From NCBI GenBank assembly GCA_034687125.1, contig JAQGBZ010000262.1, forward strand, positions 24,380 through 88,379: a stretch of DNA of 64,000 nt, written 5' to 3'. The first letter of the stretch is position 1, and each line of letters begins with the position of its first letter. Below the pieces are notes generated by a model. The model was not told the DNA's origin and did not search any database. It saw nothing but the letters and a program-made list of their open reading frames with translations. Positions 41,881 through 52,939 of the stretch are shown in pieces. Position numbers and translations under genes: made by a program. The stretch comes from Neelides folsomi (taxonomy: Eukaryota > Arthropoda > Collembola > Neelipleona > Neelidae).

Positions 41881-44800
41881 ATGTCCTCGTCTGATGCATG
41901 GGCCGAAATCCAAGCATTGAAATCAAAAAGAGACGAGCGGCGAAAACGTCTCGAGGAAAGAAAAAAGGAGAGAGAAGATATTCTGAAAAGTGGACTTGAT
42001 AATGTTGTAGGAATTTCTTCTGTACCATCATCATCAAATGTTCCGACAACCCAGAAATCTCCAGATTTTGGTAATTATTTTTATATTGATGTTATATAAT
42101 TAAAATTAATTTTTTCGAGCTGACTAAATAACATATTAACATTTTATTATTTTGTAAAATGATTTTACTAGTTTAATCTTTAATCTTTAATTAAAGCTTA
42201 ATATTAAGAGTAATAGATTGGAGTTAGACCTAGGACTTATTTTTCTTGTTACATTAATTAATTGTCTATAATTATTCTTTAAAATTAGCAAAATTTGCTA
42301 TTTACAATATTATGTGATATGATTTTCTTGCTTTAATGTAGGTGATATTTCCAATGTGGGAAATAACCCTGTACAATCTTCGAATACGACTTCACCTGTT
42401 TTGTCACCAACAGAAAGACACGAAACAATTGTCAGTAGAAATACGGACGCAACATGTATGAATTCAATATTCCATATCAAATTCTATAATTTATTTTGCC
42501 ATTAATTAATTGTTTGAATGTTGAAATTATTTTTTATTCAAAAGGGGATAAAGAAAACGAAGAAATATTATTTGAAAATGGAGTTCTTCAGTCACTTCAT
42601 GATCTTGCCCTACATTTGCCCACAGATTCCAAACATTTACAATCAATAGTGAACAAATTATTGGGCAAAACTTTTCATCACGATAAATTTACCAACCTTT
42701 TACAAAAGTTCGCCGTTCAAGAACTTATAAGGTTTATTATATTTTATTTTAAACTAACCCCTTTAAAGGCATTGATTTTTTAGCTGATTCTAATTTTTAT
42801 TCTGTATGGTAGTATCGAAGAAAGAACTTCACTTGATGGAGTTTATTTAGAAGTTGGAGCAGTTGAGGATGCAAAAGTATTAGATATGATCACAACATCC
42901 TTGGAAATCAGTTCTCCTCTCAACAGGAAGAGAAAAGGTGTTAAAAAATTATTCATTTCCATCTGTAGTTATATTAAGATACATATTACACATTATAATG
43001 TCCATCCAGCAATATCTGAATCCAAATGGACCTTTTCGATTATTGTTATTCTGCTGACACTAATTATGATAAATAATAATCATAACATTATTTAAATGAA
43101 TAAGTTATTTATTATATGTATTAAATGTTAATATTTATTTAGGAGACAACTTTAATCAGTTATCAGAAGAAAATCAAGATATCGTTCCTCCAGAGAAGAA
43201 ATCTAAAGAAAATGACGTTCTGGTAAAAACTTCTATATTTCCAATTGTTTAAACATTTCATTCAATTTAAAAAAATCAAACGAAAAAGTGTTCAAATAAA
43301 TAAAATCTTTATTAATTTAAATTTTTTCGAACAGAGTTTACTTTCTCTTGCTTCAACTCGTGAAAAAGAGAATAAGCGTTTAGGAGAAGAAATTCTTGAG
43401 CTTCTTGGTCGTCCAACAGTGAAGGAAACTCTCCTCTCTGAGCAATTTAGATCCGTTGGGGGAAATACCGTCCAAGAGTTTTGTCCACATGGGACGAAGA
43501 CGGAGTGCCGAAGAGTTTCGGGAAATCCTTGTGGGAGACTCCACTTCAGGAAGATAATTCAAAGTCATACTGAGGAGTCTCTTGGTGACTGTTCCTTCCT
43601 CAACACTTGTTTCCATATGGAGACGTGCAAGTAATGTGTGATAAAACTTACCCTATCTCATTATTTATTACAATTTCCCTTTAGTATCAATCCATCTCGA
43701 CTTGCTTGACATTTTCAATCACAGTATTCATTTTTTAAACCTTTACAATTTTTCATCCAACTCAACAGGCATTTCTTAACATTTCCCGCATTGAATATTT
43801 TAAATCTAAAAAGGTAGTATTCAGCATTGCATTGTCACAATTTCATTATTCATTAGTTTGAAAATTCATTGATTTGAAAAATCATTTAATTAACTCTACA
43901 TAACCCTTATTTTTAGATAATTAAATACATACTATTTAATTTATTTAATGAGTTTTAGTTACTCATGAATAAGAGCTGATTATAATCTCTTATCTTCAGA
44001 TTAACCCAAGCTCACAATAATTAATGAAACTTTGATAAACTTTCATTGTTTAGATATGTACATTATGAAGTTGACAGCGAAAAGCCTGAAACAACGAAAG
44101 AACCAGAAACTGATTCTCCTAATGAAGAAGAGGTTGGGATAGGCAGAGAAAGAAAAGTTTTTGCAACGGCTCTTCATCCAGCACAGTGGATTCATTGCGA
44201 CCTCAGATTCTTTGACATGAGCATCTTGGGAAAATTTAGTGTTGTGATGGCCGATCCTCCCTGGGATATTCATATGGAATTGGTAAATTTTATATTAATA
44301 AAATAAAATTTTAAAAACTTTTTAATTCCAGCCATATGGAACGTTATCAGATGATGAGATGAGGCAGTTAAACATTCCTGCTTTGCAAGATGAGGGTCTT
44401 ATTTTCCTATGGGTGACTGGAAGGTATGAATTTTGCATTCAAGATTGCATTTAAAATAATTGTTTTGTTTAATTTTGGCTTTATTTTATCAGAGCAATGG
44501 AACTTGGACGGGAGTGTTTGCAACTCTGGGGCTACGAACGTGTGGATGAGCTCATTTGGGTGAAATCGAACCAACTTCAAAGAATCATTCGAACCGGACG
44601 AACTGGTAAGTTAGACTTTAAATAGGAGGACAGAATGATCTCGTAAACTGTACGACGAGGAACAAAGGAGTTATTTAACGGACTCTCGAGTGGGTGGAGA
44701 CGTTCAGTTTACGACTCCTTTTCATTTCTCTTTCATGCGGAATATTGTGAATTTCCAGGGCATTGGCTCAATCACGGGAAGGAACATTGTTTAGTTGGTA

Positions 44801-45613
44801 TGAAGGGATCTCCGCCCATCAATGCCGGCCTCGACTGTGATGTGATTGTGGCCGAAGTGAGGGCGACGAGCCACAAACCTGATGAGATTTATGGAATCAT
44901 TGAGAGACTCTCGCCAGGGACGAGGAAAATTGAGCTCTTTGGTCGCCCTCATAACATTCAACCAAATTGGTAATAAAATAAACTACCCTTTTCACTTCCT
45001 CTAACTCCAATTCATCATATTCGTATTGTTTTACTTTTGTTTTGTCGGCTATGTAAATATATAAAATATTCAAACCAACTCAAATTATCGTATTAAATAA
45101 TATCCACAAATATTCTCTAGGGCATTTTAAATGAATGCTCATGATCACGAGGAAATGATAGCTATTAAAACTCTTAATTAACATGTCTTATTTGCTTTGT
45201 TTGATTGGAAATGTTGATTGATGATTAGCAGTAAAAATCATCTCAATTATTTTGCAAATGAGGGAGTGTATATTGAAAATGTAAAAACATAATCAAATGA
45301 ATTATTTATTAGATGAGTTTAAGATGGTAATCAGGTCGAATGGAACGTGAGAACTTATGACAATCTCAATAATATTCACATTCCAATTCATGAAATTATA
45401 TGGAGCGAGAGTGAATTGAGCTTCTTTCTCAAGACTTGAAGTTAATTAAGTAAAATACTTATGTAATATGATCCATATTTCTGTTGAAGGACCACGCTCG
45501 GAAACCAACTGGCAGGAATTCATCTTGAAGATGAAGATCTTCGGGAGAGATTTTATGGAAGGTATCCAGACGGAAATATTAACTCCGCTACTCCCATCCT
45601 TCCAAAGTCATAA
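41881..45613 (+). CDS. METTL3: METTL3, catalytic subunit of the m6A mRNA methyltransferase
   Basis: METTL3 transfers a methyl group from S-adenosylmethionine to N6 of adenosine in mRNA, in the nucleus, as a heterodimer with METTL14. Eleven coding exons join in frame to 586 aa (human protein 580): 41881-42070, 42342-42455, 42545-42731, 42813-42937, 43143-43222, 43335-43630, 44054-44282, 44332-44423, 44493-44605, 44759-44969, 45490-45613. The start gives [18 protein letters not shown], matching the family N-terminus. Two CCCH zinc fingers are visible: C282, C290, C298, H302 and C318, C324, C330, H334. The catalytic DPPW is at 398-401. Further conserved blocks are [36 protein letters not shown] and [13 protein letters not shown]. 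The last exon gives [11 protein letters not shown] and RYPDGN. The N-terminal linker between exons 1 and 5 is divergent, as usual. Nothing looks broken. Drosophila calls this gene Ime4/Mettl3. Confidence 0.97.
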
Positions 45614-47400
45614 AAGTCATTTTTCCGGACTCAACATCTTTGAACCAAGTAAGACACACATGAAAGACTTTGTTGAGAAATTGAGATATTAACTTTATTA
45701 TTTTACAACTTTAATAATTTATAACTGACCTTTTAAAGAGTATAAAATGCAATGAGCCGCGATAAAACTCTTCTGTTTGCACATTTAATTTGCATAATGG
45801 TCCTTTCTTAAATGTATTACTCAGAGGTTGGAGGTTTTTGTGTAAAACTGCTGAAATAACATCTTCTAGCGATAAAATCACAATCATTAATATTTCGACT
45901 CGACTTAAAAAGCAATTTTAAGCCAATTTATCTATTCCAGTGCTGAAACTAAAAGTAAGTAGAAGCTAGCTCCTTTTTTCACTACTTTTATGTTTTCTTA
46001 TAACGACTTTTTCATCTGCAAAGTTTCTATTTCACTAACACAAATTCTATATAATTAGTAATGAAGTAATGATGATAATTATGATAAGGATGTCTGTAGC
46101 AGCTATGTATAGAATACTGATATATCTGGAATATTAAAATTCATATATTCGTTTATTCAAATATTTTTTCACATTATAACAGATGTATAGAAAAGTACAT
46201 TAATTATTGTGGGTTGAATATGATATAATTACTGTTATTGGTGTGATCCTTACGGTTAGTTATTCGACGTACTATTACATTATTTATGAATTAACATAAT
46301 GTGTATTTTAATTTTTAAGACGTCAGCATCATGATGTGATAAGTTTAATCATAAAACATCGTCATACTATTATTAAGTGTTTTTACAATAGGAAAAATCT
46401 AAATTATTTACAATTACTGTTTTCACAAAGAGCGTTTGACTACCCTTTTCTACGGTAGGTAATTTTATTAACTTTAAAGTTACATTAGTTTATTATAGGT
46501 ACATTTATATAATCCTATATTGTAAGTATCAGTAGATCTAAATCTAAATACCTAATTAGCTAAGCTTGTACCGAGACAAGTCAGAAGTTGTTCCACATTA
46601 ATTCAAATGGTTAATATTTGAGGATTTGTTATAAAATGGGCGGAATGTAAAGAAGGCACTTGAATTTCTATTACAAGTATAACATCACGTAATGTTCCTA
46701 CCTATCATTAACTAATCTTTAAGAAACATTACTCATCAATGCGTCTTATTTTAACTGAAAAAAGGTCAATTGGTTCATTTTTAAAAGTTTAAAATTCATC
46801 TCCTATTACACAAATTCATGTCATCATAGGAAAATTGTGTATGATTTCTTGATGAACCACAACTGTTTTGTCGGATCGGCACTCCGTTCAGTTTCCTTCT
46901 TCTTTGAGAGTAAGCAGAAAGTGAGCTTCAAATTCCGAGTTTAGGAGTCAGTTAAATAGTTCTTTTATTGTGAAGGAGAGTTTAGGAGGGATAGTGAGTC
47001 ATAAAATAAGCTCAGATTTAAAAATTACTTAAGTTAAGTATCGACTCTTATTACGTCCACTGTAATTTGAGTTGGAAGCACAAGAGTATAAAATAAAAAT
47101 AGAGAGAAAAAAGTCATAATGCTGACCAATGCATTCATGCAAAATACTTTTGTCAATTAAATACCATCTTATTCATCACACTATTTGAGTTTTTAATTTA
47201 TTTAAACTGAGGCATTCGACTCCCATGTAATAAAAAATATTCATGAATATCATTATGAATATAATTGAAGCAAGGTATACGAGCTTAAATGAATGGTTAA
47301 CTTTTACCTTCTTGGAATGCCTTTGTAAATTGAGAGAATGCATAATATTGAATCAGGTTTAACGTTTAAGCATCTATGTATTACTGCATTTTACATTTCA
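45614..47400. other. METTL3 3' flank and intergenic sequence
   Basis: The METTL3 3' UTR begins here, but no canonical AATAAA lies close after the stop, so its end is not placed. The rest is AT-rich with no recognised feature. Confidence 0.5.
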
Positions 47401-47404
47401 AAAA

Positions 47405-50095
47405 AGGATGCCAATTAACTCGCCATTAGAATAAATACCTTTACCATTACAATAAATGTAACTTAGCCATCATTACCTTTGCCATCGTATTTATTAAAAT
47501 TTGTCGTTATTTAAATATCACATTGCCATTACATTATGTAAATGTTACATATAGGTTATACATTATGGGCCAGACCAAAGTCCGGGAATAGCGAGGAATA
47601 AGAGAGAAAAAGCTATTCCTGGTGCACTTTGGCACGAATTTGGGAATAAGCGAGAATAGCCGATTTCGTGCCAAAGTACAGATATAAGGTGGAATAACTC
47701 AAAAAGTTATTCCCACTTCTTATTCCTGCTCCTGAGCAAGGATAAGCGGGAATAAGGTGGCATAAGTTCTTTTTCCATTTTTACCCAAGTCTAAATCAAT
47801 CCCATTTTATGTGTTGTTGACCAATTGAGTTCAACTAATATTATAAATAATTGAGAGTTAAAATAACAGTTAACTTTTTTATATTAAAATATTGTGTTGA
47901 GAAATTAAAGTAGTGTGAAAACTCACATAAATGGAATTCCAATTCATATACGAACCAAGAGAACCAATCATTAAAAAACGACGAAAAATATTTTAAGATT
48001 TGAGTGAAAATGAAATAGTGAATTATTGTGGCCTTAACTAACTTTGATACTGAAAGATTAATTGATATTCTAGATTAAAATTTTTCCTATGATTAATATT
48101 TACTATTTAAATATTAATACATAACACTTTTCCCCAATGATTCCCTCTTCATTGGATATAAGGCAATTAAGTAATTTGTAATTTGAAAAGGAAATTATGT
48201 ATTAATATTAATTTCAAAGCCATACAATAAATATATTTTCCTATCTTATATGAGTGGAATATTATATTGCTCACACTCGATTGGTTTAAGCGAGAATAAG
48301 CTATCCCCGATTTCTGGGAATAGCGCTATTCCTAGCTTTGGCTCGGATTTTATTCCGGAAATAGCGAGGAATAAAGTTGGCATAAGGGCTCAATCATATA
48401 TTAAGTTATCAATATGGGGGTGGGTAGGGGGAGCCAAATGATGATAATGATGATGCTGGGGATAGGGGGGTCCTCTGTCAGATGACGTTTACACTTATAT
48501 TGAGACTCTACCACAAACTTCAAATCATTGAGTCTGACGCGCGCTCTGAGTTCTACTTCTATTGTAACCATTCGAATATGCGTATTAATATTGGGCCTAA
48601 GTCTGAATTCTCTGAATAAACATAATTCATATAGTTCTCGTGGTATATATGAACTATATGTTTGTCCTGACTCTCGAGATCCAATTTGGTCATTAGTTTG
48701 TACATTCGAATAGTTACTATAGAACTAATGTTTAAAGAACTTAAGAATATAATTTAAACAATCAAATATAATACTAATAAATCAAATAAAAAGTTGAAGA
48801 GGAGCAACCACTTTAGTGAGTAGACGCCCTCAACAATAAAACGTAAAATGGTCACAGGGGTCAACTTGCTATAATAAATTAATTGAGATTAAACATTTAT
48901 TCATGTATATTGTTTGATTGATGAGAATTACTAATGAGCAGCCATCAATTAAATTAATATATAATATATGTTTATATGTGATTGTTTCATAAAGAAAAGA
49001 AATTAAAAATATTCATTCTAACGATTCTAATCTGAGCAGATGTGTGATTGAATCTCAATGGTCGATGCCGATACTATACTCAACACGTAATTTGAGGAAT
49101 ATAGAATAAAGCTGTCTAATACCAAAAATTTACTTTGATATTTTTAATTTTAAATGAATTCATATTTAATTAGTTCGGATTATAGTTATAGTTATAGATT
49201 TGGCTTTGATTTTGATAAAGATAAATTATAAAAATAAATTTGGGAAGTATTCTTCAAAGTTCAAATTCAATTTTTTAATCTTGGAGTTTATAATAACGAA
49301 AATTAAAAATTACCGACTTCAAAATTATAAATGAATAATTTATTAAATTTAATATGGTACTTTAAATTAAGAATATTACATAGAGTTTCATGCGCTAAAT
49401 TTAAAATATGTATTAAATATATTTAACGTCATTGTGGGGGGTCCTGGGAATGATGACTATTGATAATATGGGTCGAAATTGGCCAAAAAGTTGATGACGT
49501 AATATATGGATGAGCGCTAAGGAGGAATAACTATTCATACTTATTCCAGCTTATTCCAAGAATTACTTCGGCTCGGGTCTGTGATTTTATTGATATTTGA
49601 AAAGTTCAGAAAAGCCCTATGTAACGTTTGGCATGTAAGTTACCGATGATCTTGGGAAACTTATAAATGCTTCTGCCCTTATTTTAAAAATTATTTACAA
49701 TATGCAAACATATTAGGATTTCCGCAAGGATTGATTAATTTATTTTTACAAGCTAAATCTGTCCCAATTAGAGAAAAGAGAAAACGTGAACGACCATCGA
49801 AAACTAAAATTAAAAAAGTCACTAAAAAGCAGTTCTTCTATATTTTTACTCGTTACTTTATGTATTTTGCTTTATATAATACTAAACTTACAATTTTAAT
49901 ATTTTTAATAAAAACATGTTATTTATATATTATTGTGAAAAGTATATCTAATGGCACAAAGTATTTATTAAATGTCATGTTTTAATGATTCTGATGGCAA
50001 AAGTACATAATGGCAATGAAAAATGATTTCTAATGGCAAAGGTACATTTTCTAATGGTAAGTCCTACATTTTCTGATGGTATCAAAATATAAACC
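47405..50095. mobile_element. Foldback-like repeat block with inverted minisatellite flanks
   Basis: Short degenerate repeats of the type CTAATGGCAAAGGTACAT occur on the minus strand at about 47405-47545 and on the plus strand at about 49985-50090, so they face outward in inverted orientation. Between them, an inner unit starts CAGACCAAAGTCCGGGAATA near 47571 and ends with a related inverted sequence near 49590. GGAATAAG-type repeats recur at 47581-47770, 48285-48390 and 49515-49565. Hairpins are nested inside: ACTTTGGCACGAA with its exact complement (about 47635-47690), and GGAATAACT with its complement (about 47711-47733). A short frame at 49731-49860 includes a basic stretch, RKRERPSKTKIKK, with no further domain. 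No transposase was recognised. The class is unknown. Confidence 0.5.
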
Positions 50096-50124
50096 CTTCA
50101 AAAAATGGGATCTAACCAAATCTA

Positions 50125-50234
50125 TAGTCCATTCACTCTGAATAAAATTGGCGCTTAATTAATCCCGTTCATTTACATAGAAATATTTAGGCGCAATTTT
50201 CGGTTTGGCGATTTTATTCAGAGTGAATGGACTA
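50125..50234. mobile_element. 110-bp MITE, TA-flanked
   Basis: Inverted repeats of about 30 bp start TAGTCCATTCACTCTGAATA on both ends, and TA flanks the element on each side (50123-50124 and 50235-50236). The centre is only about 50 bp and non-coding. It lies about 460 bp downstream of the Par-6 stop codon, possibly within its 3' UTR or flank. Its terminus (TATAGTCCATTC) resembles that of the 58.5-kb element. Confidence 0.8.
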
Positions 50235-50696
50235 TAGTTAGTCTATTGTTATTAGTATAAAAGTAAGCTGTATGTGAAAAATATTTAAAAAATAAATTTG
50301 TTCTAATTTTAATACCAAAAGTTATTGTTTTAAAGAGAAATAAGATTTGTTTTTTTAACTTTATGAAGGCAACTAACTTTAAGAGAACTTTTTTAACTTT
50401 TCAACTTTTTTACTCTCATATGTGCCTAGTCTACCTCTTTAATTATTCAATTAAAAGTGTCAGGATTTAAAAAAAACTTGTAATAAGCACTTTTAAAATT
50501 ACTGTACAATTAAAAAATCATATTCTAAAAACTACTGATGATATAGTGAACTCTCGTTTGAGTTTAGTCGATTCATATATTAAAATTGATTGAAATGTGG
50601 TACTAGCCATGAAGCATAATTAAGAACAAAATGTCATAGTCAACTCTTATTAAAATATAGGGTTCTTGTTTGGATGGATTTTTGGAATGTTGGTGA

Positions 50697-52939
50697 CTAC
50701 AAGTGTAACTCATCACCAGACTGATTTGTAGCATGCTGAGTGCCGTCGTCTAATGTGACACCTGTCAAATCCCGGATTTCGTCTTGATCGTATCTACAAA
50801 ATAAAAATGTGTATAAGGAAACGGAAATGAAATGTAACGTGACGCAGCACCACCGTGAAACAGTGACTTATTGTGAAATTCTGTAAATTCAATCTTATCA
50901 TGTCTGTGTCAATCTCATTATTAATTTAAAAAGTGTAATGTAATGTTACTATTTTTTTTTAAAAATACTCATTTTATATTGAAACGATTTCGTTCGAAAA
51001 AATAATAAATTTTGATATTAGTAGCGTTCAATTTTCAATTTACTAAATAAAAAATAAAACTTAATGTTAGATAATTTACTTCATTTACAGGCAAATGATA
51101 ATTGAAATCCAAAGAGAAAATCCATTATTAAAAATTAAAACATGCCGTGCTGTGGGGAGGGATGGAGAAGGGAATATATGTAAATGTATGAAAGTTTACG
51201 TTACCTATCATCGTCAGAGCCGGACTGTTGTGAATTGGCGGATAATTGCGATCCAGCGGAGATTTGTGAAGTCCTCGTTAGAGAGCCTCTCCTTGGGGTC
51301 AAGTATTGGAAATTGGCTGGGCGAACGGTGACAATGAGATTAGAACTATTGGCCACCATCATGTCAGTCACTTGATCAAGACTCTTCCCCGCAACTTCAA
51401 TTCCGTTTACTTCAAGGACCTCGTCGTTCACCCCAAGAAGACCCGTCGACTCGGCTAAGCCACCTGGGACCAACCTGCCACAAGAGAATTTCGTTTCAAT
51501 CCAAACTCGGAAATTGGGAATGAAAAGTTTCATCCCTTTAGAAAGCTTTCCGCGACACCAACAAACTTTTAAACCTTCATGGTAATTTTTCACTTTTTCA
51601 TAAAAAAAGGTCCCAAAATGTTTCACAAATTCTTAGCGTTAGCATTGTGTAAAGGATTCATACATTCATACAAATACTGAATACTTATAGAGTTTCATGG
51701 CATGGGAAGGATAAGAGGCATTTCGCAAATTGCTTCCATGAAACTCAAATCAAAGTACATCGTAACACCTTCAATTGTTATATTTATATTGATAGAGGAA
51801 AATTCAGTGCACCAGAACTTTGTGTATTTTCAGTGTATGATTTCCTCGGTTTGGCCATTTGAGTTCACTGACTTCATCATTCTCATCTTACCGAGGCTGG
51901 GTGATAAGTGATATAAAAGTAGTAACAGTAATAGAGGAATATAGAGAGTGTTTTAATATAATAGTATATTAGTCCCTTGCTAAAAGCTTTTTCATGAGCA
52001 AACATTGAAACAACGAGTTGAACTAGTAAAAGATAATGTGGAAAGGTTAGATAAAAGTTTTAATAGGAATAATGGGAAGCCATAATAGTTGTTGTCAATT
52101 ATTCTTTGACGCCTTTCCCAGTGGTTTATCAGCAATGTCCACTAACTCCTATGTACATGCAGTTTGGTTGGACAGAGGTTGAAGATTAGCACTTACATTC
52201 GTAATCCTCAAATTACGCCCAATTGGATGAGAGTGGAAATATTAACTAACCTTGAAATGAAGATTCCAGGGAGTTTCTCAAGACCTTGCGGAGTGACTCT
52301 GATTGATGTTCCGTCCCTAATGTAAAATCCAAGTGGTTTATCGGAGTTTTGATGCTTGAGAAGTTTAACTCTTCGGCATGTCTCAGGAACGATGTCGACA
52401 TCGATGATTGCCGATACTTGTCGGAAGTCTTGAGGATTTGAAATTGTTAAGGGATGGGCAGATCCCTTAGCTCTTGGAGTTAAGAGGGACGAGATCAACT
52501 TATTACTTTTTGACCCATTCACCTCAGGCATGAATTCTCCCTTACGTTGGAGGAGAACTCGGAGGAGCGGCCGAGAATTTTGCACCGCCAAGAAGAAATT
52601 GTCATCATTGTTGATTGGGAGGAGATCTCCGTCTTTTGGGTCAGTATAGCTTATGTGGAAAGGAATATCTTCGACATGATGGAGCTTCTCGAGGGTTGTT
52701 CGAAACTCTTCAAAACTTGGGCGAGAGGAACGTTCTATAGAGAAACGACGAAACTCCGCTTCGAACTGCAATTATTCATAAAAGGCATTAGGATTTACAT
52801 TTTCTACATTTGAATGAATTTAAATAATTGGGCTTTAATATTGTTAGGATAATTTTAATTTAATTAGCTTTCAACTTACTTTACTCTTGACTTCAACATG
52901 ACTTCCCGACCGATTCTGTAACTGCCGGCTTTTGGACAT
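50697..52939 (-). CDS. par-6: Par-6, cell-polarity scaffold (PB1, semi-CRIB, PDZ)
   Basis: Par-6 links atypical PKC, activated Cdc42 and Par-3/Crumbs at the apical cortex of polarised cells. Four coding exons on the minus strand join in frame to 313 aa: 52939-52880, 52765-52251, 51474-51205, 50793-50697. The start gives [20 protein letters not shown], and a PB1 domain follows at about 21-98 with the acidic segment [18 protein letters not shown]. The semi-CRIB motif is [17 protein letters not shown] (133-149). The PDZ domain spans about 150-245 with binding loop PLGFYIRDG (164-172) and [20 protein letters not shown]. The tail contains [11 protein letters not shown] and ends ELHL, as in arthropod Par-6. 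All domains are complete. It is shorter than many Par-6 proteins only in the low-complexity C-terminal region. The gene is divergent from Rab2. Confidence 0.96.
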
